Shown here in pieces: positions 20,871 through 33,477 of a stretch of 64,000 nucleotides of DNA. Source of the stretch: Hibiscus mutabilis. Taxonomy: Eukaryota > Streptophyta > Magnoliopsida > Malvales > Malvaceae. Position numbers and translations under genes: made by a program. The notes under the pieces were generated by a model. It was not told the DNA's origin and ran no database searches. It saw only the letters and a list, made by a program, of their open reading frames with translations. The stretch spans positions 55,847,741-55,911,740 of the forward strand of contig CM033714.1 in assembly GCA_019671005.1 (NCBI GenBank), in the 5' to 3' direction. The first letter of the stretch is position 1, and every line of letters starts with the position of its first letter.

Positions 20871-21100
20871 CTTTCTGCTTCCTACGTATAAATTTAAACC
20901 TGAACGGAGCATATATTAGACAACCAAAAACACAAAATATAACAATCGAATTGTATTGAAAATCTCAAACATCAGTTACCTTAAAGGCCAAATAACTTTG
21001 ACCAAGCTAAGCTAAGCTAAGCTAAGCAGAAACCCCGAAAAACTAACTCCCTTTGTTGAAGAAAAAAACAAGGGGAAGTGCAAGTGGTGAGGGGAATGAA
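20871..21100 (-). other. 5'UTR of the GIR gene with a small intron
   Basis: Reading the - strand, a donor AAG|GTAACTG at 20979 and an acceptor ACGTAG ending at 20882 would bound an intron of about 98 bases just before the start codon. The upstream exon contains four to five tandem AAGCT/AGCTT units (about 21005-21026). The acceptor has a weak pyrimidine tract, so exact borders are uncertain. Confidence 0.45.
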
Positions 21101-21112
21101 GCGGAAAGAAGT

Positions 21113-21124
21113 AAATATATAAAG
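21113..21124 (-). promoter_or_regulatory. TATA box of the GIR gene
   Basis: On the - strand CTTTATATATTT stands about 240 bases before the start codon, just upstream of a pyrimidine-rich 5'UTR. A run of ten C (reading -) lies immediately 5' of it. Position and sequence fit a plant TATA box. Confidence 0.55.
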
Positions 21125-21133
21125 GGGGGGGGG

Positions 21134-23092
21134 TGCTAATTAAAGCTTTACTAAATCAAGGTAAATGGAATTGAAGGATTGGTAGAAGAAGAGTGTAAAT
21201 TGAGACCAGGAAACGTATTAAAGGCTGGAAAAAAAATCCCAACAAGTATGCAGTAAATGTTATTGCAATTAACAAATCTGCAGAGAAGAAGAAGCGATTT
21301 CATTCATTGCATTTGTTTAAGTTTGGAGAGAGGTGCAGTGTAAAATATAATAGAGAGAAAGAACCCCTCAACAGCTTTTATGGCTCATACCTCTGGATTT
21401 TTAAGAAACCAACACACAAGGCCACCTAAGAAATTAATATCAAACTCCAACAAATTTAATGGCAACCCAATAAAACAGATTGTAATTTCCATCTCAACTC
21501 CTATAATTAAAGATGAACAACACCCCAGAAATCCTGTATATTAATGGCTGAAGATTTAAGCTACAATCTCCATTATCTGTAATAAATCTCTAACCTTCGT
21601 TTCACTTGCTTGCTTCACGGTTCAGCTGTTGGAACAAGTGAGAAGCCCATTCTTTGATTAAAGGCAGTAAACCCTTTTTTTTCCATTCAAAGGAATCAAC
21701 TTTTCCCTTTCCTTGTAAACAAGATAATTATAGAAACTTTCATCCACAATCCTTGCATGGATACATGACATTTTCCCTTTCACCATAATTGCCCTGCTAA
21801 TTTAAATCTTTTTCAGCATCCATGTGATCTTATTAATTGTCTCAGACTCTAGATGGTTGATTTTTTTTGTTTTTGTTGTTGTGATCAATTCAGAATTGAT
21901 TAAAAGCATATAATTTTGGTATTAATATGTATATAGTAAATATATATTTTATACTTCAAAGTTTTTAAAATAAATATTCTCACTTCAAAATTTTAACATA
22001 ATAATAAAAAATATTGTTTAGGCTTAAGGGCTACTTTTGCCCCTGCAGTAGTTTTAATTTATTAATTTTGCCCTTATGATATTTTCGCTTATATTTGGCC
22101 CTTAAAATAGTCGAATTGCATGGTCGTTTGCTCTTTGTATTTTTTGTTCTTTATTCTTTATTTGTAGGCAGTTGCACTAATTTTAACGTTGGTCCTCAAT
22201 TATCGGGATCCATTATTTCTTTTGTTCTCATATTTTCCACCTTTTGTCTTATTTTTCTTTTGCTTTTTAATTTTTAATAAATAATTATGCTCATGTGACA
22301 CAATTTACTATATCTTTTGCTACGTTTTTTTGTCTTTTAACACGTTTTTCTTTTTTTTATCGATCGTTTGATTGTTTCTTTTATTTGATTTTCTATCAGA
22401 ATTAGATCTGTCGTCGTCACGACTGATCAAGATGACGCTCTTTTGATTATCATACATATCTCTTTGTTTCAGACTCTTGAACTGGATCCAGATCCGGATA
22501 CGCAATCACAATCATTGTTTATTGTTCATGATTGAGTTATGACAATGACCGTGTCGTTAACGTGCCTTATTGTAATATACATTTTTATTTTGTTTGTTGA
22601 TAATTTTACCTTTCATCGTCAATCATCGGTGATGTTTGTATCCATCTTTTGTTTCGAGTCTTTAGATTGAGATTTTACCTTTTCTTTGTACGGTCCTGTT
22701 ATAATTTCTAAACACTAATTTTATTTATTAGAAATATGTCTAAATTTACTTTTATTCATTAAGTTGCGAATTTTCATTGTAATTTTATATATATCATCGT
22801 TCAATAATATTAACGATTTTCAATTCAAAAAATATGTTATATTAAATGTAAAAATTATTAGATTCACTGCATAATTAAAAAGAAACATTATAGCAGAGGT
22901 AAAAGGAAAGAAATTGAGTTGTCGTTTTCAACACAATGTTATATAGATACCTGAAACTGAAGAATGCCTATAAAACTATTTTGGAACTCAGCTGTCTTCG
23001 CTTAGGACAAGCTTCCCCCCCCCCCTCGAAATATTCATAAAGGAAATCCCCTAATTGGACGAACATTTAACAAACAAATATTTTGTTTAGGC
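21134..23092. other. Upstream region of the GIR gene and intergenic DNA
   Basis: No coding region is supported. It presumably includes GIR regulatory DNA, although no specific element can be named. The stretch 22015-22115 resembles a single arm of the foldback type at 39477 (phrases with TTTTGCCC and CTTAAAATAG). A run of about nine C lies near 23016. Confidence 0.4.
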
Positions 23093-23400
23093 TTAAATGA
23101 AAAAGCAGCCCTTAAACTATATTTTTTGTTTGTTTTTAGCTTTTAAATTATTTTTTGATCAGTTTAAGTCCCTAAACTATATTATTTTTTTCTTTTAGTC
23201 CCTAAACTATTTATTGATCAAAAAAATCTTTGTGATGTGTTAATATTTTATTGGCTAAAATAACTTTTTTGGCTTAGATAACTACTAGACTTAAAGTGAT
23301 CATAAATGATAGCTTTTGGACTTATTTTGACCAAAAAATAGTTTAAGGGCTAAAAGCAAAGAAAAGATATAGTTTAGGGATTGTTTTTTCATTATTTTTT
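23093..23400. repeat. Foldback (inverted repeat) MITE-like element
   Basis: The left arm starts near GAAAAAGCAGCCCTTAAACT and continues with GTTTTTAGC and ATTATTTTTTGATCA. The right arm has the complements (TGACCAAAAAATAGTTTAAG, AGATATAGTTTAGGGATTG). Arms are about 120 bases each around a centre near 23250. Same general design as 8018-8352. Confidence 0.65.
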
Positions 23401-24724
23401 TAAAATAAAAATAAAAACATTACCGTTTGATCAAAATAACTATTATATTTTTTTCTTGATGACACACCGAATGTATAGTTTTTTCTTTTAACTTAAACTG
23501 CCGACATTCATAAAAACAAAAAACACATATACAAAAGGAAATGAACAACAAAAGAAAATAAGGATGAGAAGATCCAACAAGGGATGAGAACAAAAATAAA
23601 AAAAAAACATACAACATCAAAAAAAACATACAACAGAGAAAGAAACAAAAGAAAACATACAATTATGGGTGGGAATCGAACGGTGCGAGAACGATTTTAC
23701 ATTCTTCACTCTGTCTACGACATTTGTGTAGACGGTTTCAGAGAATCCCTATTACATATTTTGAAAATTTCTTCATCCTCATACCCATTAAATCTTCACG
23801 GGTTTCGGGAATCTCCATCTCAAAAAAGTTTAACAAAATTTACTATTTTACTAACCAAAATATATGGCCAATTTTAATTTACAAGTCATGTATTCAGTGC
23901 ACTTAAAAATATCACAATCTTAATACATTAAAACAAATATCCAATATTAAATCCCCTAAAAATGGATTAAAAACTTAAATAACAAAATGTTAGTACTCCC
24001 AACTTTTTTATTCAGAGCATGAAGAGATGCTTCGTTCAACATAAATTTTCAACTTTGCTTTGCAAGAATGAAGCAACATCTTTGGAATAGGATTGTAAAA
24101 ATACTTGGGAACGAGAAATAATATAATCAACCCTACCAGTGATACCTATTTTACTTTTGAAAATTTGAACGAACTCAAATATGATACATTACAGAACATG
24201 CAAAAGTTTAGCCAATTCATAGATATCAACAAGAAGTTGCATCATACATTGCAATTTAAAATAGTATCCTCTAAAGATGAAATCTTGTGGCAAGAACAAA
24301 TTACATCATTCTAAGTTTATGCAAATATTTAAATAATTTATGTTTAGTATGCTAAAGCAAATATGTATACTAGTCTAAATAATATAAGCAAACACATAAT
24401 GCCTGAAAGTAAAATAAAACAAATAAAAAAGTTTGAAGGTCTTTACTAGCACAATGATAAAAAAGACGATGGTGGTACGACGATAATAACAATGGTCACA
24501 GAATAAGACGGATGCTCACAGTTGGCTGACAGTTAAGAAAGAATGGTAGCGTTGCTTGCTTAAAGGGAAATAGGATTTTTGGGTAACATGAACGACAGAA
24601 GTTGAGAGAAATATTGATTATATAATCTTAATTAACAAAAAGGGGTAAATTACTAGGAATGCCACCCAAACTTAATAAAGTTTAAACGAAAAGGTAGATA
24701 TCTTAATAGACTGAAATATAGATA
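23401..24724. other. AT-rich intergenic DNA left of the Athila element
   Basis: No gene is supported. The frames 23420-23662 and 23584-23877 are low-complexity and lack domains. The segment ends at the ATAAG target repeat of the Athila-type element. Confidence 0.4.
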
Positions 24725-24729
24725 ATAAG

Positions 24730-26125
24730 TGATGAGTGCGTAAATGATCTAATTATTATGCCATTTTTACTTGTCTTTTGCATGTTTTCAAGCTCATATA
24801 GTTTGCATTTAGGTTAGATTGTATATATTTGCATCAAGATAGGGAGTTACACTGCCTATGCTTTAAATGTTATATATATTGGTGCTTTTCGTGGAAAAAT
24901 TGGTGCTTTATGGTGTATGTGCAGGATGATTGGTGGATGCTAGAGGATTACTGAAGCGAAAGAGGAACAAATTACATTATTGGAGCTGACGAGGTATAAA
25001 GAGTTGGAGATGAATCTACTTCTGTCCACGTGGACTTTCTCCCAGAGATGTAACATTAAATAAAGCAGGAAACCAATGGCTTTCTTTAATGAAGCCATGC
25101 GCACTTTAGGGTACTAAAACTCTAGTTTCACCGCCTATATAAGAGACACTTGGACGCTACTTCAGGAGAGCGCGATTACATGCAACAATCCTAGTCTAAA
25201 GCTTGTGGAGAACCACCAGAGTGGAAGCTAGAGAATTCTCCTCAATACAGAGCCATCGAGAGAGGTGACAGAGTGGGAGATTTACAGTTCAGTTGGACAG
25301 CTTGGAGGGAGTTTGTTGAGGACTCTCAACTCTTTTCTTATCTTGCTTGATAAACTACCATATTTTAATAATTTTGTTATGGATGTTTTACACTTAAACA
25401 TGAGCTAATTACTTTAAGTTGTGATTATTGTGTCACAGGATTTTTTGTTTTAATTACATTTTAATAATGCTATAGTTGTTTCTCCTTTATCTATTCTATT
25501 CATCGTACTTCATGCCTAGTTATTGTAAAAGCTATCGAGAGAGGCATTTTAACTATTGATTTGTGGCTTAATATCGAGAGAGTTAGGTTACACAAACGTA
25601 AATAGTGTGGCTAAACTGTTAACTTAGTTCTAATAGCTTAGACATAAGTTTAGGGTTTTAATGACTAAAATAGAGTTCTTAAACAAATAATAGGGTTGTT
25701 AGGGTTCACACAGACATGTATTACCTTAACCTCAATGTTATTAACTTCTGGGCACGAGAGAGTCAAAAGTTCTTTAGAAAATCCTATCGAGTAGATAAAT
25801 ACTTTGATGGTTTACGCAGACATGTATTGCTAGTCACTATAGCATTGTAAACGGTGATTAAGCATATATCCTTAGCAATAATCCCAACTGTCATAATTAA
25901 TTATTAGTTGCTACAGCTGTTCATCTTAGTCATAGCTATCTTTAATTTTATTATTTTAGTTTTAATCAAATCTACAATTACCAATACTTGCAAACACACT
26001 CTTAAGTTTGATAACTTCGTAGTTATTGATCCAATCATCGTGGGTTCGACACTCTACTCATTACTTTATTACTTGATACGACGAGTATACTTGCTCTAAA
26101 GTGCATCACTATTTGTCAAGCATCA
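24730..26125 (+). repeat. 5' LTR of the Athila-type element
   Basis: 1396 bp, TGATGAGTGC to AAGCATCA. It matches 32654-33477 plus 35197-35772. A TATATAA motif near 25136 could be its TATA box. CGAGAGAG occurs several times (around 25540, 25575, 25755). Confidence 0.88.
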
Positions 26126-26131
26126 AGTTTT

Positions 26132-26149
26132 TGGCACCGTTGTCGGGGA
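26132..26149 (+). other. Primer binding site (tRNA-Asp-like)
   Basis: TGGCACCGTTGTCGGGGA lies six bases after the 5' LTR. It resembles the tRNA-Asp primer site typical of Athila elements and differs from it at about two positions. Confidence 0.75.
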
Positions 26150-26247
26150 TTGTCAATTCATAATTACGTTGTAATTGCGCTTAGGAGTTTATTTTATTTA
26201 TATTTAATTTTTGTTTTTATTCTTCTTTCTCAGGTGCGTTCTAGTGC

Positions 26248-27990
26248 ATGACCAGAAGGTCAATCCAGAAATCGAAAGAGCTTTTTGGAGACTACTACGG
26301 GAGAAAAAGAATATGGAGAACGAAGACGGAGTGAACCCTCTGAGAACGTATGTAATCAAGGCATACCTTTAGCCGATGGACAAGAAGTTGTTGGAGCGGG
26401 AAATAATGGCCTAGAGGATCCACCACCTGTTAGGCCCAGAAGGCATATTAGAGACATTATTGGGCCTGTTATCAATAATCTCAATCCACCAATTGTTGTG
26501 TCTGATCTAGGGACATCTCACTTTGAGCTAAAGCCCGTTATGTTCAACATGCTCAATAACATTGGACAATTTGGAGGATAAGCAAGAGAGGATGCTCGAG
26601 AGCCCGTTCAAGCCTTCTTGTTCGTCTATGATTGCTTCAGGAAACCATATATTTCCACTGATGCCTTGCGACTCAAGCTATTACCTTTCTCTCTATGAGA
26701 TTGAGCCAGAGCATGGTTGAAGACTTGTTTCGCATGATCTATTACATCATGGGATGGCTTGTGTAGTAAGTTTCTGCATAGATATGATCCACCGAACGTG
26801 TACAACCAAAAGCAAAGCGACATCATCTTTTTCCAACAATTTGACGATAAATATATGTATGAAGCATGTGATATATACAAAGATCTGCTACACAAGTGCT
26901 CGATCCTTGGATTTCATGATTGGCTACAAGTCATGACGTTTTACAACAGCATCAATGCACCAACAAGGATGATGATCGACTCGTCAGCTAATGATACCTT
27001 GCTCGGTAGAGAACCAGATGAGGCTTTCAAAATACTTGACTAGATAGCCAACACTGACTACCAGTCCCCACGAGGGAGATTGAAGCATGTACCTAAAGAT
27101 TCTAGAACACTCCAATTGGATGATTCCTAGACTATGTCAGCTCAGCTCTCTACATCACTAACTTGCTCAAGAGGATGCAAGGGCCATCTAATGTCCGAGA
27201 GGCCAAAGTGGTGCAATGCACTTGTGAGCATTATGATGGGGAACATCAGTCGAGTGAATGCCACAACAACAAGAATCTAGATGTTACGTAGGGAACAACA
27301 ATCGCAACAACCCCTACTCCAACACCTACAACCCAAGGTGGCGACAATATCCAAATTTTGGCTGGGGAGGTAACAAGGGAAATTCAGGAGCACAACAAAC
27401 TGCATCAATTGAACCTCTTAGATTTCAACAAAAGACTCAGAGGTAGAACGAGGGGGTGTCTAACTCCAATTCTAATTCTTTTGATAATTTATATCAAAAT
27501 TTTATGGAAACTGCTCGAGATATTATATAGGATCAAGTAGCCCACCTAAAGAATCATAGTGACATGCTCACGACTAGCATGTTGCAAAACCAACAATTAA
27601 TCATGCAAAACAACACCGCCTCAATATGATCTTTAGAGACACATGTTGGGTAGATTGCCCAGATGCTGAAAGTGAGACCACATGGCGGTTTACCTAGTGA
27701 TACTGAAGTCACTAAGGCCATTAATTGGATCAATGCAATGCCATCACTCTATGTAGTGGCACGCAACTAAGGACAGAAGCCAAGTTTGAGGGAAGCTATC
27801 AAGTGGAATCAACTCCAAGTAAGCCATCCACCGATGCTCCTCCACCTAAGGCCCTGACTTTTGTGTCTAATACAACGAATGATCTTTCTACTGAAGGCAA
27901 GAAAGATAAAGCTAAGGATGAACATTTATCCACCAAGCCACACGATGAGCCCATACCACCACCTCCATTCCTACATCGATTGAAAGCTTA
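26248..27990 (+). pseudogene. Athila-type gag relic
   Basis: Starts near the ATG at 26248 and is broken by several frame changes. Recognisable parts: PPVRPRRHIRDIIGP and FELKPVMFNMLNNIGQFGG (to 26581), a capsid-like part with LLHKCSILGFHDWLQVMTFY (about 26880-26945), a Cys/His cluster C-x-C-x6-H-x4-C (about 27217-27264), and the CNAITLCSGTQL block (about 27735), typical of the end of Athila gag. The product would be the capsid/nucleocapsid protein of the particle. No intact frame remains. Confidence 0.75.
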
Positions 27991-27999
27991 GAAACAAGA

Positions 28000-28754
28000 T
28001 GTCTAATACCAGAAGATTCTAGAGATACTCAAATAGTTGCACATTAATGTCCTACTTCTGGAGGCCATTGACCAAATGCCTATCTACGGAAAGTTTCTAA
28101 AGGAGATCATGACGAAGAAAATGAAGGTGAGTGAAGTTGAAACTTTTACTACTACGGGCGAATGGTGGCTGTGCTGAGTGATTTTCCATCTAAGATGAAG
28201 GACCTTAGCAGCTTTACCATTCCATGTTCCATAGGCCACAACTATTCTGGCCGTGCCTTATGCGATCTCGGTGTAAGTGTAAATTTGATGTCGAAATATG
28301 TGTTTAAAAGATTAGGGATGGAAAAAGAAAGGCCTACATTAGTGATCCTTTAATTGGCTGATCTTCTCAGATCCAACCCGATGGTAGAATTAAAGATGTC
28401 CTGGTGAAAGTAGATAGGTTTGTCTTTTTGGCAGATTTTATCATCCTTGACTGTGAAGCTGATTAGAATGCTTCCATCATCTTGGGGAGACATTTCCTAG
28501 CCACCGGACGTATTGTGATTGACTGTGAAAAAGGTGAATTCACTATGAAGATGAAGGACCAAAAGATTACATTCAATGTCTTTACCACACTAAAGTACGT
28601 GGATGACTATGAACAATGGCAGCTCGTGGACACTAAAAAAGCCTTAGTAAAAGAAAGTTTGCTCGAGACGTGTTGCAGCAACACACTCACTAATGAGGAG
28701 CAAACTACCTTTGACAAGGCCATGCATGAAGCCGATGAAAAAGGTGAGGTTTAG
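28000..28754 (+). pseudogene. Athila-type aspartic protease relic
   Basis: Contains FTIPCSIGHNYSGRALCDLG, with the Asp of the catalytic D-L-G at 28264-28266, followed by VSVNLMSKYVFKRLG. Then comes FLADFIILDCEAD-like and GRHFLATGRIVIDCEKGE (28482-28540), the second half of the protease fold. A stop near 28352 and another near 28467 separate the pieces. The active-site triplet survives, but the frame does not. Confidence 0.75.
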
Positions 28755-28790
28755 ATTGAACAATCCCATGATGTGCTTACCCGACCATGA

Positions 28791-29270
28791 ATGACTTTTG
28801 AAGTTTTAGATTATGCTGAGTTCAAATCTCCTCAACCATCACTTGAGCATCCACCAACACTTGATCTTAAATCCCTTCATCTTCAATTAAAGTATGCATT
28901 TTTAGGGGAGAATGATATATTGCATGTTGTCATTTCTGCTTGCTTAAGACCTAACCAAGAGGCCAAACTATTAAATGTTTTCTCAGAACATAAGGAAGCC
29001 GTTGGTTGGAATATTGCTGACTTGAAGGACATAAGTCTTACTTTGTACATGTATGAAGTTTTTCTTGCAGATGAATACAACAGCTTGACTACACCACAGT
29101 GTACACTTACTTCAATTGTGCAAACTTAGATGAAATGGAGATCATTAAATGGCAAGATGGATATGCTTGCTTCATCATAGATACTTCATAGAATCTTTAT
29201 CCATCGTTACATTTTAATCAATATCTAGGAAAACTCAACGAGGTGTTGCAATGGTTGATAATCTTTACAA
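28791..29270 (+). pseudogene. N-terminal part of Athila reverse transcriptase
   Basis: Reads LKYAFLGENDILHVVISACL and EAKLLNVFSEHKEAVGWNIA, the region just before the RT fingers in Athila polyproteins, then a frameshifted EMEIIKWQDGYACFII. After about 29190 the match ends. The catalytic YxDD region, RNase H and integrase are absent, so some 3 kb of pol has been deleted here. This copy cannot make reverse transcriptase. Confidence 0.75.
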
Positions 29271-29759
29271 GAGCACCGATCATTCGTGACAAATCTAAGC
29301 CTTTGTTATGGGATTCTTAGCATATTCTAATCTGATCACTTTTATTTTTCTGTATTTATTTTTTTGCAATTTCAATTCTAGTCATTTAGTTTTCAAGTTA
29401 AGTATTCTTTAATAATTCTTGGCAGTTATCATACAAGGTTATTTGCGGGGCCTTCCTCAAATCAGGAAAATAGTGTTTGATCGAAGGGGATATTCCTTAG
29501 AAAAAAATGAGAAAGTATATGATATCTCAATTACTAACTTTCCTTTATAATCATTATCCCAGTTTTCTCTACCCTACTTTACCCTACACACTTTTCTCTT
29601 GCTGTCACAAGCTTCCCATCAGTCACATGCAATTAAACTAACCTTTCCCTCATTCACCATGCTATCCAAAAACCCTTCATAACCCAGAGAAAACTGTGCT
29701 TCCCATTCTTCTTGCATTCCCACCATTTGCTACAAAACGATTTCACTCTTCTTCACTGA
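29271..29759 (+). other. Spacer after the pol deletion
   Basis: AT-rich non-coding DNA between the RT remnant and the third ORF. It matches the place of the post-integrase spacer in Athila elements. No gene is seen. Confidence 0.45.
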
Positions 29760-31510
29760 ATTCTACTAATAATGGCCAAAACAAGAACCATAAGCCGCAC
29801 GAGTGTCAATGCCTTGCCAGTCACTCCAAAGCCTACCGGAACAACATTGTCTCGAAAAACTCATGCTTCAACATCTCTTCGTGCCACAATGTCTAGACGA
29901 GAAGCTGATCCTCACAGGGTCTTTTATAATTTGAAGATGGAAAAATGTTACGAGATCTTTAAGAACCTATAACTAGTTTCAGAGGAGGGATTAGAGTTTA
30001 TTGGCGCGCAAAGAACCCAATTTGATGACAATATTTGCTTCGTGATTGAAACCATGGATGGAAAGAGTTTATCTTGTGCCCTGGGCGAACCAATGTTTCA
30101 TGGGTACGCGAGTTCTACACCCACCTCACCAACCAATGATACTACTGCATTCATCTGAGGAAAAAAGGTAAACTTCTCTGCTGAAACAATCAATACCTTA
30201 TTTGACCTTGATAATGCAGTAGACGGATATGAAGACTTTGTGTCGATAACTACCAACGCCACCCATGATGAGGTACTGCGAGACTTGTGCATTCTAGGGA
30301 CTGCATGGACATGGAAATCCACACTCACAAAATTGTGAAATAGGTCAACCTAAAACTAGATCCCAACTACTATATCCATTTCATGAACACAACAATGAGA
30401 CCCACTGGAAACCACTCTACTATCCTTGTCGAGTGGATGCTTCTCCTGCACTCTGTAATGACCGAATGACGAATTGATATTGGCAAGATGAATTATGAAT
30501 GTATTATGAATAAAGCAACATCCTTCAGCCAGAAATGACCTCTACTATTCCCAAGCTTGATCACTGCACTATGTGAAAAGGCACAAGTTCGAGTTGCACC
30601 AGACAACTTGATAACAGAGGCCTCTACAATAACGCTCCCAAAGAGATACCAAGAATCAAGGGACATGTGTCCATCTCAACACCTTTTTAACACCACGACC
30701 ATGAATTCTATGCACACTGCTCTACCTAGCGCTATACAAAATTCTTCAGGTTATTCTTTGAATATGTTCGAGCGAATGATTTAGCAATGAGAGCCGTGTT
30801 GAACCAGTTGTCCTCGAGATTTATTGAGGTATTTCTGGTGTTCACTGAGCATTATGTTATTGAGATCCCTGCTAGCCAATCGCCTAGAGCAGACAAAGAA
30901 GATGATAAAGAATAAATAGAGGAAGAAGAGATACTTGAAGAAGATAAGGAAGAAGAAGAGAAATAAGAGGAAGAGGAAAAAGAAGAAGAAGATAAAACAC
31001 CACTCAATCCTCCAACTGATGTTTCCAGAATGAGAAAAAGGGAGGAAACCATAGCCGCACCTACTCCTCGTCGCAATGCCAATCGGATGAGAGCTATGAA
31101 AAAGGCAATGCACCCATACACCCCACCCTATCGATTTCTACCAGCCCAATTCACTTAGTTAGCAATGACTCCATTGAGGTGCACCAGCTAGTAGGCCATA
31201 TCACTTATTCCCCCATCAAAATATCACAAACTCAAACTTCATTTGCAACCACCCTAGGACCCGGATAAAGGTCTCTACTAGTCGAGTCCTCGAACTAAAT
31301 AAGGAACTACAAGCGCACTTAGGGAATCGACCATAATTATCCACCTCCTCTAGGTCCTCAGGATCCACCATAGCTTGTTTGCACAAGGATACCCCCGTAC
31401 CTCCTACATCGTCTGCACACCAACAACCACCATATGCTATTACTTTTCCTACAATACGTACTGGAAAACGAACCAAGAGCCAGGCACGCCGTGAACCACC
31501 ACCCCAGTAA
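29760..31510 (+). pseudogene. Third ORF (envelope-like / plant transposon protein) relic of Athila
   Basis: Begins MAKTRTISRTS at 29772, a Ser/Thr/Arg-rich start. A block with WVREFYTHLTNQ (about 30101-30136) is followed in other frames by GKKVNFSAETINTLFDL and CILGTAWTW, the conserved core of the Athila third ORF (plant transposon-protein domain). An acidic Glu/Lys-rich stretch (30890-31010) and a Pro-rich end follow. Frameshifts and stops are frequent. Whether such ORFs ever acted as envelope proteins is unproven. Confidence 0.65.
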
Positions 31511-32653
31511 CTCCTTGGGTTAGTTTTTATTTTTCTTTTAGTTTAGTTTAGTTTTTCGTATTTTGCATTTGCATATTTGCTTTTCCTTGATTTGTTTTTT
31601 ATTTTCTTTTGTTTTTGCATTGAGGACAATGTTCTTCTCAAGTTTGGGGGAGTACTACCTATGTATGTATTAGGTTAAATTTAGGTAAAAATTTAAATTT
31701 TTAGGACTGTAATTAGCCTAATATGTCTGATAGGTTCTTTTTGCTATGATTCCTTTGATTCTAAAACTGTTGCTGCGTTGATTATGACTTCTTATGATGA
31801 ATCTATATTGATGCTTTGCAAGGTGTTAAGAGCTTTCATGTTTTGAACTTAATTATGAATCTACTGTAGCCCTTAAAACCACAAGTTGCATGCAACCTAA
31901 ACACTTAAGAAACCTTTGGGATGCTCTAGGTCGACTTTCTGATGCCAAAGCATGAATCAAAGTGGATGAACTTAATGTTCAATGTAGCAAAACAAAGGCT
32001 TAAAAAATTCCAAAAAAATCAAGAAAATTCATAAAGACTTGATAATCTAAACAAAACTGTTGAGGGACATTCTTCTATGCATCTTGCTATCTTAGTACAC
32101 TAGGTGAGTTGTGCTTGCTCCATTTAACTTTCCATTGTAGGAATAATAATACTGACAAAGAGTGAATAAAAGTCTTCATGGGATGACACTACTCATAAGG
32201 CTCGAGGATGGGCTATTTTCTCCACTCCATCTTCAGGTACTGAAGGGTTAGTGTGATAAGTTGAAGCCCCAAAGATGTAGTTTTCAAACTTAAAAATAAA
32301 ATGGAGTAAAACGATGTGCTAAAAAAGAAAATAACATGTCAAGGCAACAATAGAAAGTAACCCTTAAGTTTCTATAAGGCTATTAAGTGATGAATGCATG
32401 TAATTTAGCACACACTGCACCTACAATAGATTTGATCTTTTGAACAAAACCGTAAGCTCTAATACATTTGCTTATCATCAACATAGCTGAGGAATGAATT
32501 ACTGCTGCAGCATAACTTTGAATCACTATAATCATAGTTTAGTGGAACCTTAGGACTTAGGGGCTGTTTACTATTCTTCTTTTTTGTTTTTATTTTTCTT
32601 GCTACCATTTTGCATTGCTTAAGGAAAAGCAACAGTTCAAGTTTAGAGATATT
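31511..32653 (+). other. 3' non-coding region and polypurine tract of the Athila element
   Basis: Non-coding. It contains AAGTTTGGGGGAG near 31648, the purine motif that follows the third ORF in Athila elements, and a degraded second copy, AAGTTTAGAGATATT (about 32639-32653), directly before the 3' LTR, where the working polypurine tract should be. No gene is seen. Confidence 0.55.
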
Positions 32654-33477
32654 TGACGAGTGCGTAAATGATCTAATTATTATGTCCTTTTTACTTGTCT
32701 TTTGTATGTTTTCAAGCTCATATAGTTTGCAATTAGGTTAGATTGTATATATTTTCATGTAGATAGGGAGTTACACCGCTTGTGCTTTAAATATTATATA
32801 TATTGGTACTTTTCACGAGAAATGTGGTGCTTTGTGATGTATGTGCAAGATGATTTGTGGATGTTGGAGGATTGTTAGAGCGGAAGAGGAGCATATTACA
32901 TTGCTAGAGTTGACGAGGTTTAAAGAGTTGAAGATGAATATACTTTTGCCCACATTGACTTTCTTTCAGATATGCAACATTAAATGAAGCGGAAAACCAA
33001 TGACTTTCTTTAAGGAAGCCACACACACTTTACGGTACTAAAACCCTAGTTTCACTGCCTATATAAGAGAGACTTGGATGCTACTTCAGGAGAGCGCGAT
33101 TGCAGGAAACAATCCTAGTCTAAAGCTTGTGGAGAACCACCGGTGTAGAAGCTAGAGAATTCTCCTCACGACAGAGCCACTGAGAGAGGTGATGGAGTGG
33201 GAGATCTACAACTCATTTGGATGGCTTTGAGGGAGTTTGTCGAGGACGCTTGACTTTTTTCTTACCTTGCTTTATAAACTGCCATACTTTAATAATTTTG
33301 TTATAGATGTTTTACGCTTATACATGAGCTAATTACTTTAAGTTGGGATTATTGCGCCCCATAATATTATGTTTTAATTACCTTTTTATAATGCTATAGT
33401 TGTTTTTCCCTTTATCTATTCAGTTCATCGTACTTCATGCGTAGTTATTGTAAGAGCTATCGAGAGAGGCCTTTTAA
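32654..33477 (+). repeat. 3' LTR of the Athila element, left part
   Basis: Starts TGACGAGTGCG and aligns with 24730-25555 of the 5' LTR up to GAGGCCTTTTAA. The LINE interrupts it here. Confidence 0.85.

Noticed and set aside
30781..31121. Ser- and Phe-rich - strand frames
   Set aside because: Reverse of the Glu/Lys-rich part of the Athila third ORF.
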